Of a DNA stretch of 64,000 bases, positions 35,301-45,891 are shown piece after piece (position 1 is the first letter of the stretch; every line of letters begins with the position of its first letter). The notes beneath the pieces are model-generated. The model worked only from the letters and a program-made list of their open reading frames with translations, was not told the DNA's origin and made no database searches. This stretch comes from Lantana camara. Its lineage: Eukaryota; Streptophyta; Magnoliopsida; Lamiales; Verbenaceae. The stretch is from the NCBI GenBank assembly GCA_037501455.1, contig CM074857.1:105619501-105683500 (forward strand), written 5' to 3'. Position numbers and translations under genes: made by a program.

Positions 35301-36522
35301 GGGGCATAAAATCAGGGGAAAACAGGGCATATTCATAGAAAAACATGTATACTACATTACCAAGCATTAGCATACGGAATTGGAGGCAAGAATTCATCCA
35401 TTTGATCTCAAAAACATGACAGCAGTTTGGTGAAAATGAGCAGATTTGCACCAGCAGTTCGGATTCCAGTTTCATGCTTAAATACTCAAGCTTTTCTTCA
35501 AGTTATCAATGGTAGATCATATATTACACAACTAACATGAAGTATAAGTCATATATTGAGATTAAGAAGCTCAAATAATCAGTTAACATGCATCAAACCC
35601 CCATGAAACTCAAGCTAAGACAAGGATTCAAAAAAATGAAGTCTAACCCTAACTATTCATGCAAGCCTCCATTCCCTTATTAAATCTGATGCATTTCATG
35701 AATTACAAGGATCAAATGAAGCATAGAAGAGAGGAGAATACATAAATATACTTACCTTTAAGATATGAAGAAGTATGGAGAAGATTTGTCTTCAAAATCT
35801 CAAGACATGGAAAGGGGCTTCTTTCTTCTTCTTTCCTCCATGGATCAGCTGCTCTTTCCTTCTCTCTTGGGTGTTATGGGACGAAATGAAAGGGTAGGGA
35901 AGGGGTAGGGCTGAGTTAATATCATATAAACCAAGGTTCAAGGCTTGAGTATGGTTAAATTGGGCCCACAAGTCCAAGACTAGTCAAAGAAGGTGGCTTT
36001 AGCACAAGCTGTTCGTTTCGGGTGAAAAACGAGGGTCTAAATGGGCTTAGAAAAATACCAAATCAGGTTCCTTGGTTTCATCTCTTTGTTGCGAGTCCGA
36101 CGCTTCTTCCGGAATTCGAATCCGAATTCCCGAGCTCAAGTTATGGCCTCCGGAACACGAGGCGCGCTAAAACTAGTTAGGCCCTCATGTCCCTCGTCAA
36201 ATACTTAAGGTTTAAAACCTCGACAAACGAACACGAAAACTTAAAACGAGCATGCAAACACATTCATAACTCACATATATCACGCATATCAAAATCTCAC
36301 AAAAATCGGAATTGAATTCCGGCACATAACGAGCAATTTACGAGCATGCAAACTTAAACGTTTAAAATTCAAAGTTCAAGAATATAAACAATTAATTTCA
36401 TATTAATTCAAATAATCAAATAAGCATCAAAATAACTCTCAAATACGTAATTAAATAATTTAAATGCGCACAAAACTCTCCCGTTACGGCGTACCTGGAA
36501 TCCGAACGATCGGGATGTTACA
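32336..36522 (-). mobile_element. 4.2-kb solo LTR, probably Tekay/Del-type gypsy
   Basis: The 4187-bp insertion runs from TGTAACACCCCGGAGCG to CGATCGGGATGTTACA, with perfect TSDs GTATC (32331-32335 and 36523-36527). The TSD lies inside the TRIM primer site TATGGTATCAGAGCC. No ORF encodes a retrotransposon domain, so a solo LTR is the simplest reading. Minus orientation is suggested by the end CCGGGGTGTTACA when read in reverse and by a TATA-like TTTATATGA on the minus strand near 35930 followed by a leader-like stretch. LTRs of this size and end sequence occur in chromovirus Tekay/Del families. It contains perfect palindromes around ACACGGCCGTGT near 34228-34294. Confidence 0.82.
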
Positions 36523-36587
36523 GTATCAGAGCCGGGACCCGGGCCGGTGTGCCAACGAGGACGCTGGGCCCTTATAGTAGGGTGGAC

Positions 36588-36797
36588 TGTAAAAGCTTAA
36601 AGTGCTTGTCCCACATCGGTTGGGGAGGAGAACTAAGCCCACTTTATAAGTGGGTGGAAACCTCCCACTGTTGAGGCCTTTTCCTAGCTGGGCACCTTCG
36701 GGTTTAAATTCCAGCGGGAGAAACAAAACCGTGAGGGTGGTGTCGCTTAGCCCACCAAAGCGGACAATATCGACAGGCGGGTTTTCGGGCTGTTACA
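36588..36797 (+). repeat. LTR-B, variant TRIM LTR
   Basis: The 210-bp LTR starts TGTAAAAGCTTAAAGTGC and ends GGGCTGTTACA. It shares CCCACATCGG and AAAGCGGACAATAT with LTR-A but differs clearly in the middle (for example CCACTTTATAAGTGGG). It shows that two LTR subfamilies were joined in one array. Confidence 0.8.
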
Positions 36798-36802
36798 AAT
36801 GG

Positions 36803-37255
36803 TGTAATATCCCACATCGGAACTGAGGAGAACGAAATCTCCCCTTATAAGGAGAGATGGATACCTCACCCTGTGGACGCGCTCTGCGCCACGGCTGGGT
36901 TCTCCAGTGGGCGCAGGAACAAAACCGTGAGGCCGTTTCGATTAAGGGCGTGCAAAGCGGACAATATTCACAAGAAGGTGGTTTTGGGCTATTACATATG
37001 GTATCAGAGCCGGGGCCCGCCGATGTGCCAGCGAGGACGCTGGGCCCTTATGGGGGGTGGATGTAATGTCCCACATCGGAAGTGAGGAGAACGAAATCTC
37101 CTCTTATAAGGAGAGGTGGATACCTCACCCTGTGCACGCGTTCTGCGCCATGGCTGGGTTCTCCAGTGGGCGCAGGAACAAAATCGTGAGGCCGTTTCGA
37201 TTAAAGGCGTGCAAAGCGGACAATATTCACAGGAAGGTGGTTTTGGGCTGTTACA
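36803..37255 (+). mobile_element. complete TRIM unit (LTR-65 bp-LTR)
   Basis: Two 194-bp LTRs (36803-36996, 37062-37255) are nearly identical and enclose the primer site and polypurine tract. CTTATAAGGAGAG serves as a TATA-like core in each LTR. Confidence 0.88.
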
Positions 37256-38219
37256 CTTTAAACAGGCTTCACACGAAAGAAACGCAGCAGCTTCGGGTCT
37301 TGGGGCAAAAACGCAGAGACGGGAGTTTTCTTTCTTCCTTTTCTTTATTTTAGATTATGATTTTGAACCTAGTTTTGCCCAAATCCTTTATGATTTGCTA
37401 GTTTCTTTTTAGTTTGGATTCTCCATGATTATGCTAGACTTGTGAGACTAATCTATTTTAATTAGTTGGTTTATGCTATCCGCATTGCTTTCGTATTCTT
37501 GTCAATGTTGTATAATTAATTCTTTGATTCTGGCCAAATCTTGAATTGTTAATTTGCAATATAGCTATCTAATTCATTTGGCGGTGTTAGCTAAATAATT
37601 AGAATTTGTAGCAATCGATACTAGGACATAATAATTGTCTGATTTCGTATCGAGGAGCTTGCGGTCTAATTAAGTGAAGCAGGAGTCTATGTCTAACCGG
37701 TTAGGATTAGTGTTTCTTTAGTTCTTAACGCGGTTAATTAATTGAATCTTGGAGAAAGTCTCGAAAAGGTTATTGATTAATTAGGGGGTAATTTTTAGGA
37801 GTTTCTTTAATTACTCTAAAACTAAGAAGAAACGGGGGAGCCAGAGATAGTTGGTAACCATAGCTAATCTAGCGTTAAACCATTGAAAATCTTGAGTCGA
37901 TGATTGTAGTCTATGTATGAATAGAAATTTCCCTTGCTATTTGTTATCCATTGAATTACTTGAGCTTACTTTGATATTTAGTTAGTTTAATTATTCCTTG
38001 TTAATTGTTTAGTTTAATTATTATTAGTTTAATCAAAATCTCAAACCCCCTTCCCCCTCCCCCCCCCCCCCTTCTGAATTATTTGTTTTCGTTCCTTGGT
38101 TTAATATAAAGTGACAAATTCGTCCAATCTCTGTGGGTTCGGCCCCTTTTTACTACTATTTGCAATATTAATTGTGCTCGGTACAAGGGATTTATCTTTG
38201 GTGGCTTCGACACCCATCA

Positions 38220-39857
38220 TGTGGGGAAACAGAGACTGTAAACTTCAGGCGAAGGTTGCCGGCGATGGTTGGGTTCTACCTGCTTGGAACAAACACAAAA
38301 GGATCAAAAGATCAAGTTGGGGGAATGGGGGGTGATACCCAGTTTGGCTCTACGACGCTCAAGTCAGACGGTGAATGAAGAAGATGAAGTAGATAAAACA
38401 GAGCTCAAGTAATAGAAGCTTGATTACAGAGCATGTGTGAGATTTGTATATTTATAGTTGAGGGTCAAGACCCTTTTGTTAATTGTTGCCCTGTGGTCCT
38501 GCATTGATGTTGCCCTAGACACGTGGCGCAATGAAGAGTCTCTGAAAGGGATCTCCTGCAAAAGCCTATGAAAAGGTTGGTGGCGGCAACAGTGGCATGT
38601 ACTATGTGTCAGAGAGCTTTTTGGGTTATTACCTAGGGCTAGGCACGCTCGGGTTTGGATAGGGGCTTCATGGGCTCGCTTGGTCCGAGGGGACGCCTGG
38701 GCCAAAAGCATGGTTATGGAGAGAGTAGTTTTACCCTTGTGATGTTGGGAAGGGTACCCTCGAGCGCTAGTTTGGGAGCGCCTTCGAGGGCAGGATGAGA
38801 GCATCCTCGAGGGTCGAACAGTGTGTACTTGAAACTTTGTTCATGCGCTCGGGGAAGGCCAAGGCTCCTTGTGGAGATGGGATGGTCATTTCCTCGAGGG
38901 GAATACCTAGTTCTCGAGGGGGGATTTTGGAGTGCCAGGGGCGAGGATTGGGCCACGTGTCACTTATGTGTCACGAGCGTGATTTAGCCTTATCACCCTC
39001 CCCCCCATGAAATCCTGGTTCCGTCCCTGCTTGGCAGCAACACTGGGCACCTCCTCTTTTTTTTTTTTTTTCTTGGAACTTGTTGTGGGTTGGTTGTATG
39101 ACTTCTTTCTTATACCTTTGCTCAGTTTGGACAAAATCTTATCAACCTTCTTGAGTGGCTCAAGTTGAGGCATCGCATGCATGTTTTCAAATCAATTGTT
39201 GTTAGATGCAAGTTGTGGTTAAAAGATGGGTCATAACAGGAGAACTTGCCCTTCTAGCATTGAAAGGCTGCTCATTTATAGGAATATGCGGGTGGGAAAA
39301 ACCATGTGTATCGAAGCAACAGGATAGCTTGACTCAGTTATCATTATTCTTCTCACCACCTTGATTGTAGTCCATATAGGTTCCAATTTCCTTCTCTACA
39401 TCTATTCTTCCTGTATTTCAAACAAGTATTATATGTGTTAGTTGAATTGCGTGAGCTTCCCATGATTTCTAGAATGTGTAATGGTTGAAAGAAAGTCTAG
39501 AAACATATATAGACACAGTCCCAAGTCCTAACGACTATAAAAAACTAAATAGCAATATGTAAGAAAAATTACAAATAAATCTCTATTTTTTTTTTTCATA
39601 ATAAAACGATCATTGTTTTTAATGGATTACACAAAACAATTTCTGGAAACATTTGGGTTATTTCAAAAATAATAATAAAATGATAATGTGTATTTTTGGA
39701 AGGATAGATTAAAAAATCTAAAGGAACCTTAACGGGAGGGATGGACCTCTAACAAAATCAAACTTTAGAAACTACATGGTAAAATTTAAAGAAAGAAGAA
39801 GATGTAATTAAACTTAAATTGAAGGTAATCAAATATAGTTTTCCCATTATAAATATA
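38220..39857. other. intergenic after the Athila-like element
   Basis: No gene is supported. 38333-38995 is a candidate solo LTR, described separately. The words CCCCCCATGAAATCCTGGTTCC at about 39001-39022, continuing to CCGTCCCTG, match the right end of a common hAT-type repeat also seen in the UGT introns. 39190-39857 is plain AT-rich DNA. Confidence 0.5.
38333..38995 (+). mobile_element. candidate solo LTR (TGATA...TATCA)
   Basis: The 663-bp GC-richer block begins TGATACCCAG and ends AGCCTTATCA, with a TATA-like TATATTTATAG near 38446-38456. It contains four CTCGAG-centred words between about 38758 and 38922. The flanking 5 bp do not match (GGGGG and CCCTC), so the call is tentative. Confidence 0.5.
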
Positions 39858-40061
39858 GGTGGTGTTTGCAATCTCTAAAATTAAGAGATTATGGGATAAG
39901 TGATTATTTTCAGTCGTTTTGGAATGTTTGGAAAACCAACTTCTGATTATTTTAAGTAGAAATAAGCTAGAATCCAGAAGCACCTCAAGGCATGCTTCTG
40001 GATTCTGCTTATAGATTATACGATTTTCTATATTTTATTTAGACAATAATATCCCCATTAA

Positions 40062-40640
40062 TTTACTAATATTACATAATTAACCTTTTAAATCATATCT
40101 TTTCTCTTCATATTCCGATTAGAATTTAAAAATCTCAAGTATCTCGACCTCAGTAATTTATTAATATTATATAACTAACCTTTTAATTCATATCTTTTCT
40201 TTTCATATTACGATTATAATTTAAAAAATATCAAGAATCTCCATTAAAATCTCAAATAGAAGAATTTGAAAATGTAAAAAATCTCCATTAAAATTTCAAA
40301 CAGAAAAATCTGATGGAACATTTCAATCTTAAAAATGGATTAAACTCTCAAATTCAAAAATCTAATCATATTACATAATTAACATTTTAAATCATATATT
40401 TTCTCTTCATATTCCGATTAGAATTTAAAATTTTCAAGAATCTTCATCTCATTAATTTATTAATATTATATAATTAACCTTTTAAATCATAACTTTTCTT
40501 TTCATATTTCGATTTCAATTTAAAATTCTCACGAATCTTCATCTCATTAATTTATTAATATTATATAATTAACCTTTTAAATCATATCTTTTCTCGTATT
40601 CCGATTAGAATTTAAAATTCTCAAGAATATCCATTAAAAT
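40062..40640 (+). repeat. five ~95-bp direct repeats near the Harbinger left end
   Basis: Five imperfect copies begin near 40062, 40157, 40368, 40452 and 40547. Each contains AATATTATATAATTAACC-like and CATATTCCGATTAGAATTTA-like words. Subterminal repeats can serve as transposase binding sites, but that is inference. Confidence 0.7.
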
Positions 40641-40920
40641 CTCAAACAGAAAAATTTGAAAATCTAAAAAATCTCCATGAAAATAACGTCTCAATCTTAA
40701 AAATGAATTAAACTCTCAAACTAAAAAATCTAATCTCTCAATTGAAGTCTCAAGCTGAAAATCTCCACTAAAATCTCATAGCTCAAAAATCTGCAATTAC
40801 CAGGTAAATGTTTATCTTTTATCATCTTTTTCGTTATATTATAAATTTTTTTTGTTATTTGTTTTTATGAAGATTTGAATTTTTTATTGTTTTTGTGAAG
40901 ATTTCAACTTTTTATTATTA

Positions 40921-42115
40921 TGGATTCGCAATTACCAATACTAAGATTATTTGAGTTAACCCAACGAATGAACTCTCCATCATCATCACAAAATCAATCT
41001 TCTTAAAGTTTGGAAAGTAGTAGACGACACAAAGGAAAAAACTTTGAAATAACGGAAAAGGCTAGTCGTTGGGATACAAAGACAACTAAGATATTTATAA
41101 AAATCTGTGTTGAGGACTACAAGTAGGAAATCGACCAGGAATTCACTTCACTAAACTAGGGTGGGAGAAAATTGTTCGTAAATTTACACATTTATCAAAT
41201 CGTAATTACACAAGACTACAATTAAAGGATCGTTGGGATAACTTGAAGAAAGAATGGGGGGTATGGAAAACTATGCTGCGAGGAGAAACTGGGATTGGGT
41301 GGAACAATGAGAAAGGCACAGTAGATGCAACTCCAGAATGGTGGCAAAGAAAGATACAGGTACTTTGTAATTTTATAGTTTCTTTGTAGATAGAATCATC
41401 AATAAAAAAAAATTTCTAAAGATGTGTTGGTTTTCTTAGGCATGTCCTGATGCAGCTAAATTTAGAGAACGAGGACCAATATTATTACCTGAACAAGAAA
41501 TCTTGTTCTCTGATGTTGTAGCAACGGGAAAAAGTGCATGGACACCTAGTTCAGGTTTGATGCCACCTCACATGGACGAAGAAGTAGAAGCACCCCTAGA
41601 AACTCAAACTGAAGAATTCATTAACTTGAATAATGAATTTAATGTTGAAGTAGATACTACCACTAATAATAACGTAGAACCCGAATTCACTGGAAGTGGT
41701 AGGAGAAGATCTCGCGAAACTTTTCAGCTTGTCCGTAATAAGAAACATAAAAAGATAACAACTGCTGATAAGATTGCAAAGTGTCTTGAGCGCATGGTTG
41801 AGACGATGGAAAATGATCGGCATCTCATTCAAGTGGCAATATAGAACGCCAATATAGTATTCGTGAGTGTTTGGAGATTTTGGAAAAGATGTCTGGTATT
41901 GAAGAAGGTGACCAATTGTGGATGTATGCAACCCGTTTGATTTTGAAGCCTTCAATTAGAGAGTTATTCTTAACAATTAAAAAAGATGAGATTCGTTTGA
42001 GGTGGCTACAAGATCAAATGGAAAGAGACATGCAACGAAGGGCTCCTTCTATGACTTCTGCTTATACATCACGTGGGACATCACAACAACATGATAATGC
42101 ATCATCTGGATGGTT
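40921..42115 (+). pseudogene. Harbinger ORF1-like Myb/SANT protein, broken
   Basis: Starts MDSQLPILRLFE at 40921. A Myb/SANT-like DNA-binding domain is recognisable in pieces at about 41060-41360, with RWDTKTTKIFIKICVEDYK and LKDRWDNLKKEWGVWKTMLR. A GT-AG intron (about 41361-41439) precedes a second exon with CPDAAKFRERGPILLPEQE and an acidic, then basic, stretch. After a break near 41842 the C-terminal helix continues (LEILEKMSGIEEGDQLWMYA). In-frame stops near 41004 and 41122 plus frame changes show decay. In PIF/Harbinger this protein carries the transposase to DNA; host relatives are LIMYB-like proteins. Confidence 0.75.
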
Positions 42116-42353
42116 TGTTGTCATTTCATATTATGTCTTAGCTAGAGTTGGTGGAAACTCATTTTGAATCTCGTGATTGTTTAAGTTTTTATTTTTCAAT
42201 ATATGAGATTGTGTCTTAACTTTTATTTGAACTACCTTGAAATTTTTATTGTTTGATTTATTATTATTATTATTATTATTTGTTGTTATGTCTTTAATAT
42301 TTTATATAGTGGTAATAGGTTGATGTATATGTACAAAATGAAAGATTTCGATT

Positions 42354-43804
42354 GTGATAGAAGATTGGATTCTCTATCAACATTATCAAAGTATGATGCT
42401 TTTAGATGATACAAGCAGTGACGAGTATGATGAAGGTAATAGTTCTAACAATTCTTCCACTAAGAGGAAAAATAAAGTTTTATATGCCATGGCTATTGGT
42501 GCACTAACTTATTATCAAAATTACTTACATAAGAAGTCATGTCGAGATAGAAATTATAGTGGTTGGTCATGGTTGATGTCCATATTGAATGGGCATCCTC
42601 GTCGGTGCCATGAAAATATGAGGATGCATAAAAATGTTTTTTTTGCATTGTGTAAAATATTGGTCGAAAAATATGGACTTAAACCAACGAAATATATAAC
42701 TATCGAGGAAGAAGTTGCAACTTTCCTAATGATTGTCGGATTGAGGGAAGGTAATAGGCAAATACAAGAGTATTTTCAAAGATCTGGATATACAGTGAGT
42801 CGATCATTCCATAATGTACTGCGAGCATGTACAAAAATTTCAATCGATTGGATTAAGCCTTTTAGCGACAACTCAATCACTCATCCTTATATTACAGAGA
42901 ATGCAAGATATTACCCTCACTTCAAGGTATATTTTAATATAATATTATTTATTTTAATGGTTGAGTTCTTTTAATAATTAATTGATTCATGTTTTTTTTC
43001 TGTATTAAAAAGGATTGTGTTGGTGTTATCGATGGTACTCATATCAAGGCAAAATTACCAGAGAATGAGCAAATCCCGTTTATTGGGAGAAAAGGATTTC
43101 CTACAGAAATATAATGGTTGTTTGTGATTTTGACTTGTGTTTCACATTTGTGTTGCCGAGTTGGGAGGGCAGTGCTCATGATACAAGAGTTTTTTTTTAA
43201 TGCGATCAGAGATCCCTCAAAATGTTTCCCAATGCCCCCTAAAGGTATGTATCATTGTAGTAAATAATGTTTTACATAAAAAGTTTGACTGTCATTTATA
43301 TTTTATTTTAAAATTTTTATAGGAAAATATTATTTGGTTGATGTGGGTTACCCTAATATAAAAGGATTCCTTGCTCCATACAAGGGGCAAAAGTATCATC
43401 TACCGGAGTTCCGACGTGCATCGGCATATAACAATTATCAAGAAACCTACAATCACTTGCATTCGTCTTTGCGTTCAATCATTGAACGTTCCTTTGGCAT
43501 ATGGAAAGCCAAATGGCAGATGATTAATGATATGCCTGTGAATATTCCTTGGCCTGATCAAGTCGCCCTAGTATCAGCTACAATGGCGATACACAATTTT
43601 ATCCGTAAACATAATTTTAAAAATCCTGATTTTGTTGAAGTTGAGAACAATTCTAACTCCCAATTTGGCGAAGATGAAAGTGATGATAATAGTTCACAAG
43701 ACATGGGAAGTGAATCAAATGACCGAGAGATGAATAAAATAAGAGATGATATATGCATGTCTATAACATTCGCAAGGCTTGGGATTCCAATGAATTCGAT
43801 GTAA
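42354..43804 (+). pseudogene. PIF/Harbinger DDE transposase, frameshifted
   Basis: Three exons by homology: 42354 to about 42926, about 43013-43244, and 43323-43804. The N-terminal part has NYSGWSWLMSILNGHPRRC and the helix region VATFLMIVGLREGNRQIQE. DDE motifs: first Asp in GVIDGTH (about 43025-43045), second in GSAHDTRVF (about 43172-43195), Glu in IIERSFGIWKAKW (about 43479-43518). A frameshift near 43105 joins FIGRKGFPTE to an early stop, while the correct reading resumes in the next frame at MVVCDFDLCF. The acidic tail ends ITFARLGIPMNSM. It is related to host HARBI1-like nucleases but lies inside its own transposon, so it is a dead element gene and not a domesticated one. Confidence 0.87.
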
Positions 43805-44019
43805 AAAGAAGTTGTGAATTATATCTAAAGATTATTTTTATTTTCTTATGTTTAATTTATTTGAGGGACAATAGCTACTTACTCTTATGTTAATTAAATT
43901 ATGGTCGAATAAACATAATTAGTCATCATTTTCATTTGTAAATCCGCATGCATTTCATTGCTATATATATTGTATACGCATGCTATTATATAAATATATA
44001 GCAATATAATTAATTTATA

Positions 44020-45407
44020 GGGCGATTTACATCTGACTACCCTGCTATTTGGGGTAATTACAACGTAGTCCATCTGTTTTAAGAAATTACAATATAGTCC
44101 CTGATGTTTATGTTCCGTTAGAGATCCCTGGAGACTGTTAGGGTTCCGTTAATATTTTGGTCTGTTCTTCCAAAAATGCCCCCAGGACTGTATTGTAAAA
44201 TTCGTAAAAGTTAGGGATCGTTTTGTTATGGAAAGAAAACACCAGGGACTTATTTATAATATTTACAATATTTTCCATATGAGATTAGTTAAGTTTTGGG
44301 GCCTTTCTTTGCTAGGGTTTCTCGAAGAGAATGTAAATTTTATTGGTGATTTTGGGTTTTGAGAGCTGATTTTCTGGCCAATTTGTTGTCAAGAGTTTCG
44401 ATTCAGAGGTTTGAAGCTATAATTAGTTTTAATTTCAGCGAGGACCGCTAGGTTTATTCCAAGAAAATTGATTTTTTTATGGAATTTTTTGAGTTTTCAT
44501 CTCCCTCTTCTTAGTTCTTATCCTTCAGCTTAGAACAAATTTTTTGGGATTCCTACAAAGACAATGTATATTAATTACATATGAAGGTAGTCTGAATTCA
44601 TTTTTATTTGGGCCTTCTACTCTATTCGCCGCTCAATTGCATTCAAGAGTTTTATTTTGCAAATCTATATCGCATTTGAGGCATCAAATCTTTGGGATGT
44701 TGCTTTTTGTGTTTTACCTTAATCTCTCATTTTGTTTTTTAATTTGAAAATTAAGAGAACTTTCGATAAATCCCTCCGGATTTGGGTGATGGGGAGCAAA
44801 ATGATAAATCCCGCCGGCCGCCAGTGGGGTTTCAATGGAACAAAGAAATAATAATAAAAAAACAGATTAAAGATGCTAAGATAATTAGTTTTTTTAGATT
44901 TTTAATTAGATTTTTTGAATTTGGATTTTTAATTTGAATTATGAATTTAATTAATTTAATTTTTTAAATTTGAATAGGAATTTAATTAATTTGAATAGAA
45001 ATATAAATAGTTAGGGTTTTTTGATTAAATTAAAAAATTTCCTTTTATTAATAAACAATTTGTATTTAATGATTCATTAAAAATATTTAAATAATAATTA
45101 GCAATATTATATTTATTAAATTAATAAATAATTTATATTTAACGATTAATTGTAAATATTGTATAATATTATAAATAAGTCCCTGGTGTTTTTTTCCATA
45201 ACAAAACGATCCCTAACTTTTACGAATTTTACAATACAGTCCTGGGGGCATTTTTGGAAGAACAGGCCAAACTATTAACGGAACCCTAACGGTCTCCAGG
45301 GATCTCTAACGGAACATAAACATCAGGGACTATATTGTAATTTCTTGAAACAGATGGACTACGTTGTAATTACCCCAAATAGCAGGGTAGTCAGATGTAA
45401 ATCGCCC
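44020..45407. mobile_element. MULE-like element with ~250-bp inverted ends
   Basis: The 1388-bp element starts GGGCGATTTACATCTGACTA and ends TAGTCAGATGTAAATCGCCC. The inverted ends extend about 250 bp, with words such as AATTACAATATAGTCCCTGA on the left and its complement on the right. Perfect 9-bp TSDs TAATTTATA lie at 44011-44019 and 45408-45416. No transposase is present. The centre (about 44300-44860) has higher complexity than the arms and could be captured host sequence, but I recognise no gene in it. It sits inside the Harbinger element and is therefore younger. Confidence 0.9.
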
Positions 45408-45891
45408 TAATTTATATATTAGATTATAATTATATATAAATATGTTAATTTGTACTATATTTCATTCTGTATAATAAATATGTTATATTTGTTTAGAATG
45501 ATATTATGTATTATTTTATTATTTATAAACGTAAAATAATTAGAATAACCTAAGGTGTATATATATATAAAATAGTATAGTATAATATATTTTATTAATT
45601 ATAAATAATATTATACAAAACATAATTATTTTAAACAAATTTTTATATTAATATTTTATTTTAAATAAGATTATAATAACAAAAATGATTAGAAAGTTTC
45701 AGGGTTAATTCGGTAACTTATAAAAATTAAAAGTGATTCTCAATTTTTCTCTGCAAACACTCAAACTAATTATTTTTTTGCTTTTCATTTTTTTTTCCAA
45801 ACACTCACTGCTTTTACTACTATAAATTTTTACAAATTTAATTTCCGCTTTAACTTCTAATTATCCAGTAGAGTTTGCAAACAGCACCCCC

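Larger units (their letters stand above)
32237..37255 (+). mobile_element. multimeric TRIM element nested in Athila 3' LTR
   Basis: Inserted in the Athila 3' LTR with perfect TSDs CTTTA (32232-32236 and 37256-37260). Structure: truncated LTR-A (32237-32326), internal part split by a nested insertion, LTR-B variant (36588-36797), a 5-base remnant, LTR-A (36803-36996), a 65-bp interior (36997-37061), and LTR-A (37062-37255). LTR-A is about 194 bp, starts TGTAATRTCCCACATCGG and ends GGGCTRTTACA. The interior has the initiator-Met primer site TGGTATCAGAGC (36999-37010) and polypurine TGGGGGGTGG (37051-37060). There is no coding capacity. LTRs this short with a tiny interior define TRIMs. No 5S rRNA-like segment is seen, so it is not Cassandra. 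Confidence 0.88.
24101..38219 (+). mobile_element. Athila-like Ty3/gypsy retrotransposon with nested insertions
   Basis: The 5' LTR is 24101-27187 and the 3' LTR 31732-38219. Both begin TGATACGTTGCATATTCG and end TTCGACACCCATCA. Perfect TSDs TGTGG flank it (24096-24100 and 38220-38224). Without nested insertions each LTR is about 1.44-1.46 kb. A primer site (TGGTGCCGTTGCCGGGG, 27193-27209) follows the 5' LTR, as in Athila/Tat elements. GTGAGGGGAT precedes the 3' LTR as polypurine tract. The 4.5-kb interior keeps gag, a protease-like region and the first part of RT, but not the RT core, RNase H or integrase, and is broken by frameshifts. It is therefore non-autonomous now. The insertion order is readable from the nested TSDs. 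Confidence 0.93.
39858..45891 (+). mobile_element. PIF/Harbinger DNA transposon, decayed
   Basis: The left end, GGTGGTGTTTGCAATCTCT, is the approximate inverse of the right end (AGAGTTTGCAAACAGCACCC to 45891). The possible 3-bp TSD ATA lies at 39855-39857 and 45892-45894; the family normally uses TWA, so this is not strong. Inside are the two genes typical of the superfamily: a Myb/SANT-like protein and a DDE transposase, both plus-strand and both broken. A 1.4-kb MULE sits between the transposase and the right end. Removing it gives about 4.6 kb, a normal length. Confidence 0.85.

Noticed and set aside
32336..36522. Coding retrotransposon or host gene in the 4.2-kb insertion
   Set aside because: Its ORFs have no protease, RT, integrase or other recognisable domain and lie on both strands at random.
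36588..37255. Cassandra-type TRIM with 5S rRNA promoter
   Set aside because: No 5S rRNA-like segment or pol III box is visible in either LTR subfamily, despite the similar CCCACATCGG start.
38041..38075. C-rich run as a regulatory element
   Set aside because: It is a poly-C expansion in the Athila 3' LTR; the 5' LTR has a short CCCCCC at the same place, so it is slippage.
42354..43804. Domesticated HARBI1-like host gene
   Set aside because: It lies with its ORF1 partner between Harbinger-type ends and has a frameshift, so it is a decayed transposon gene.
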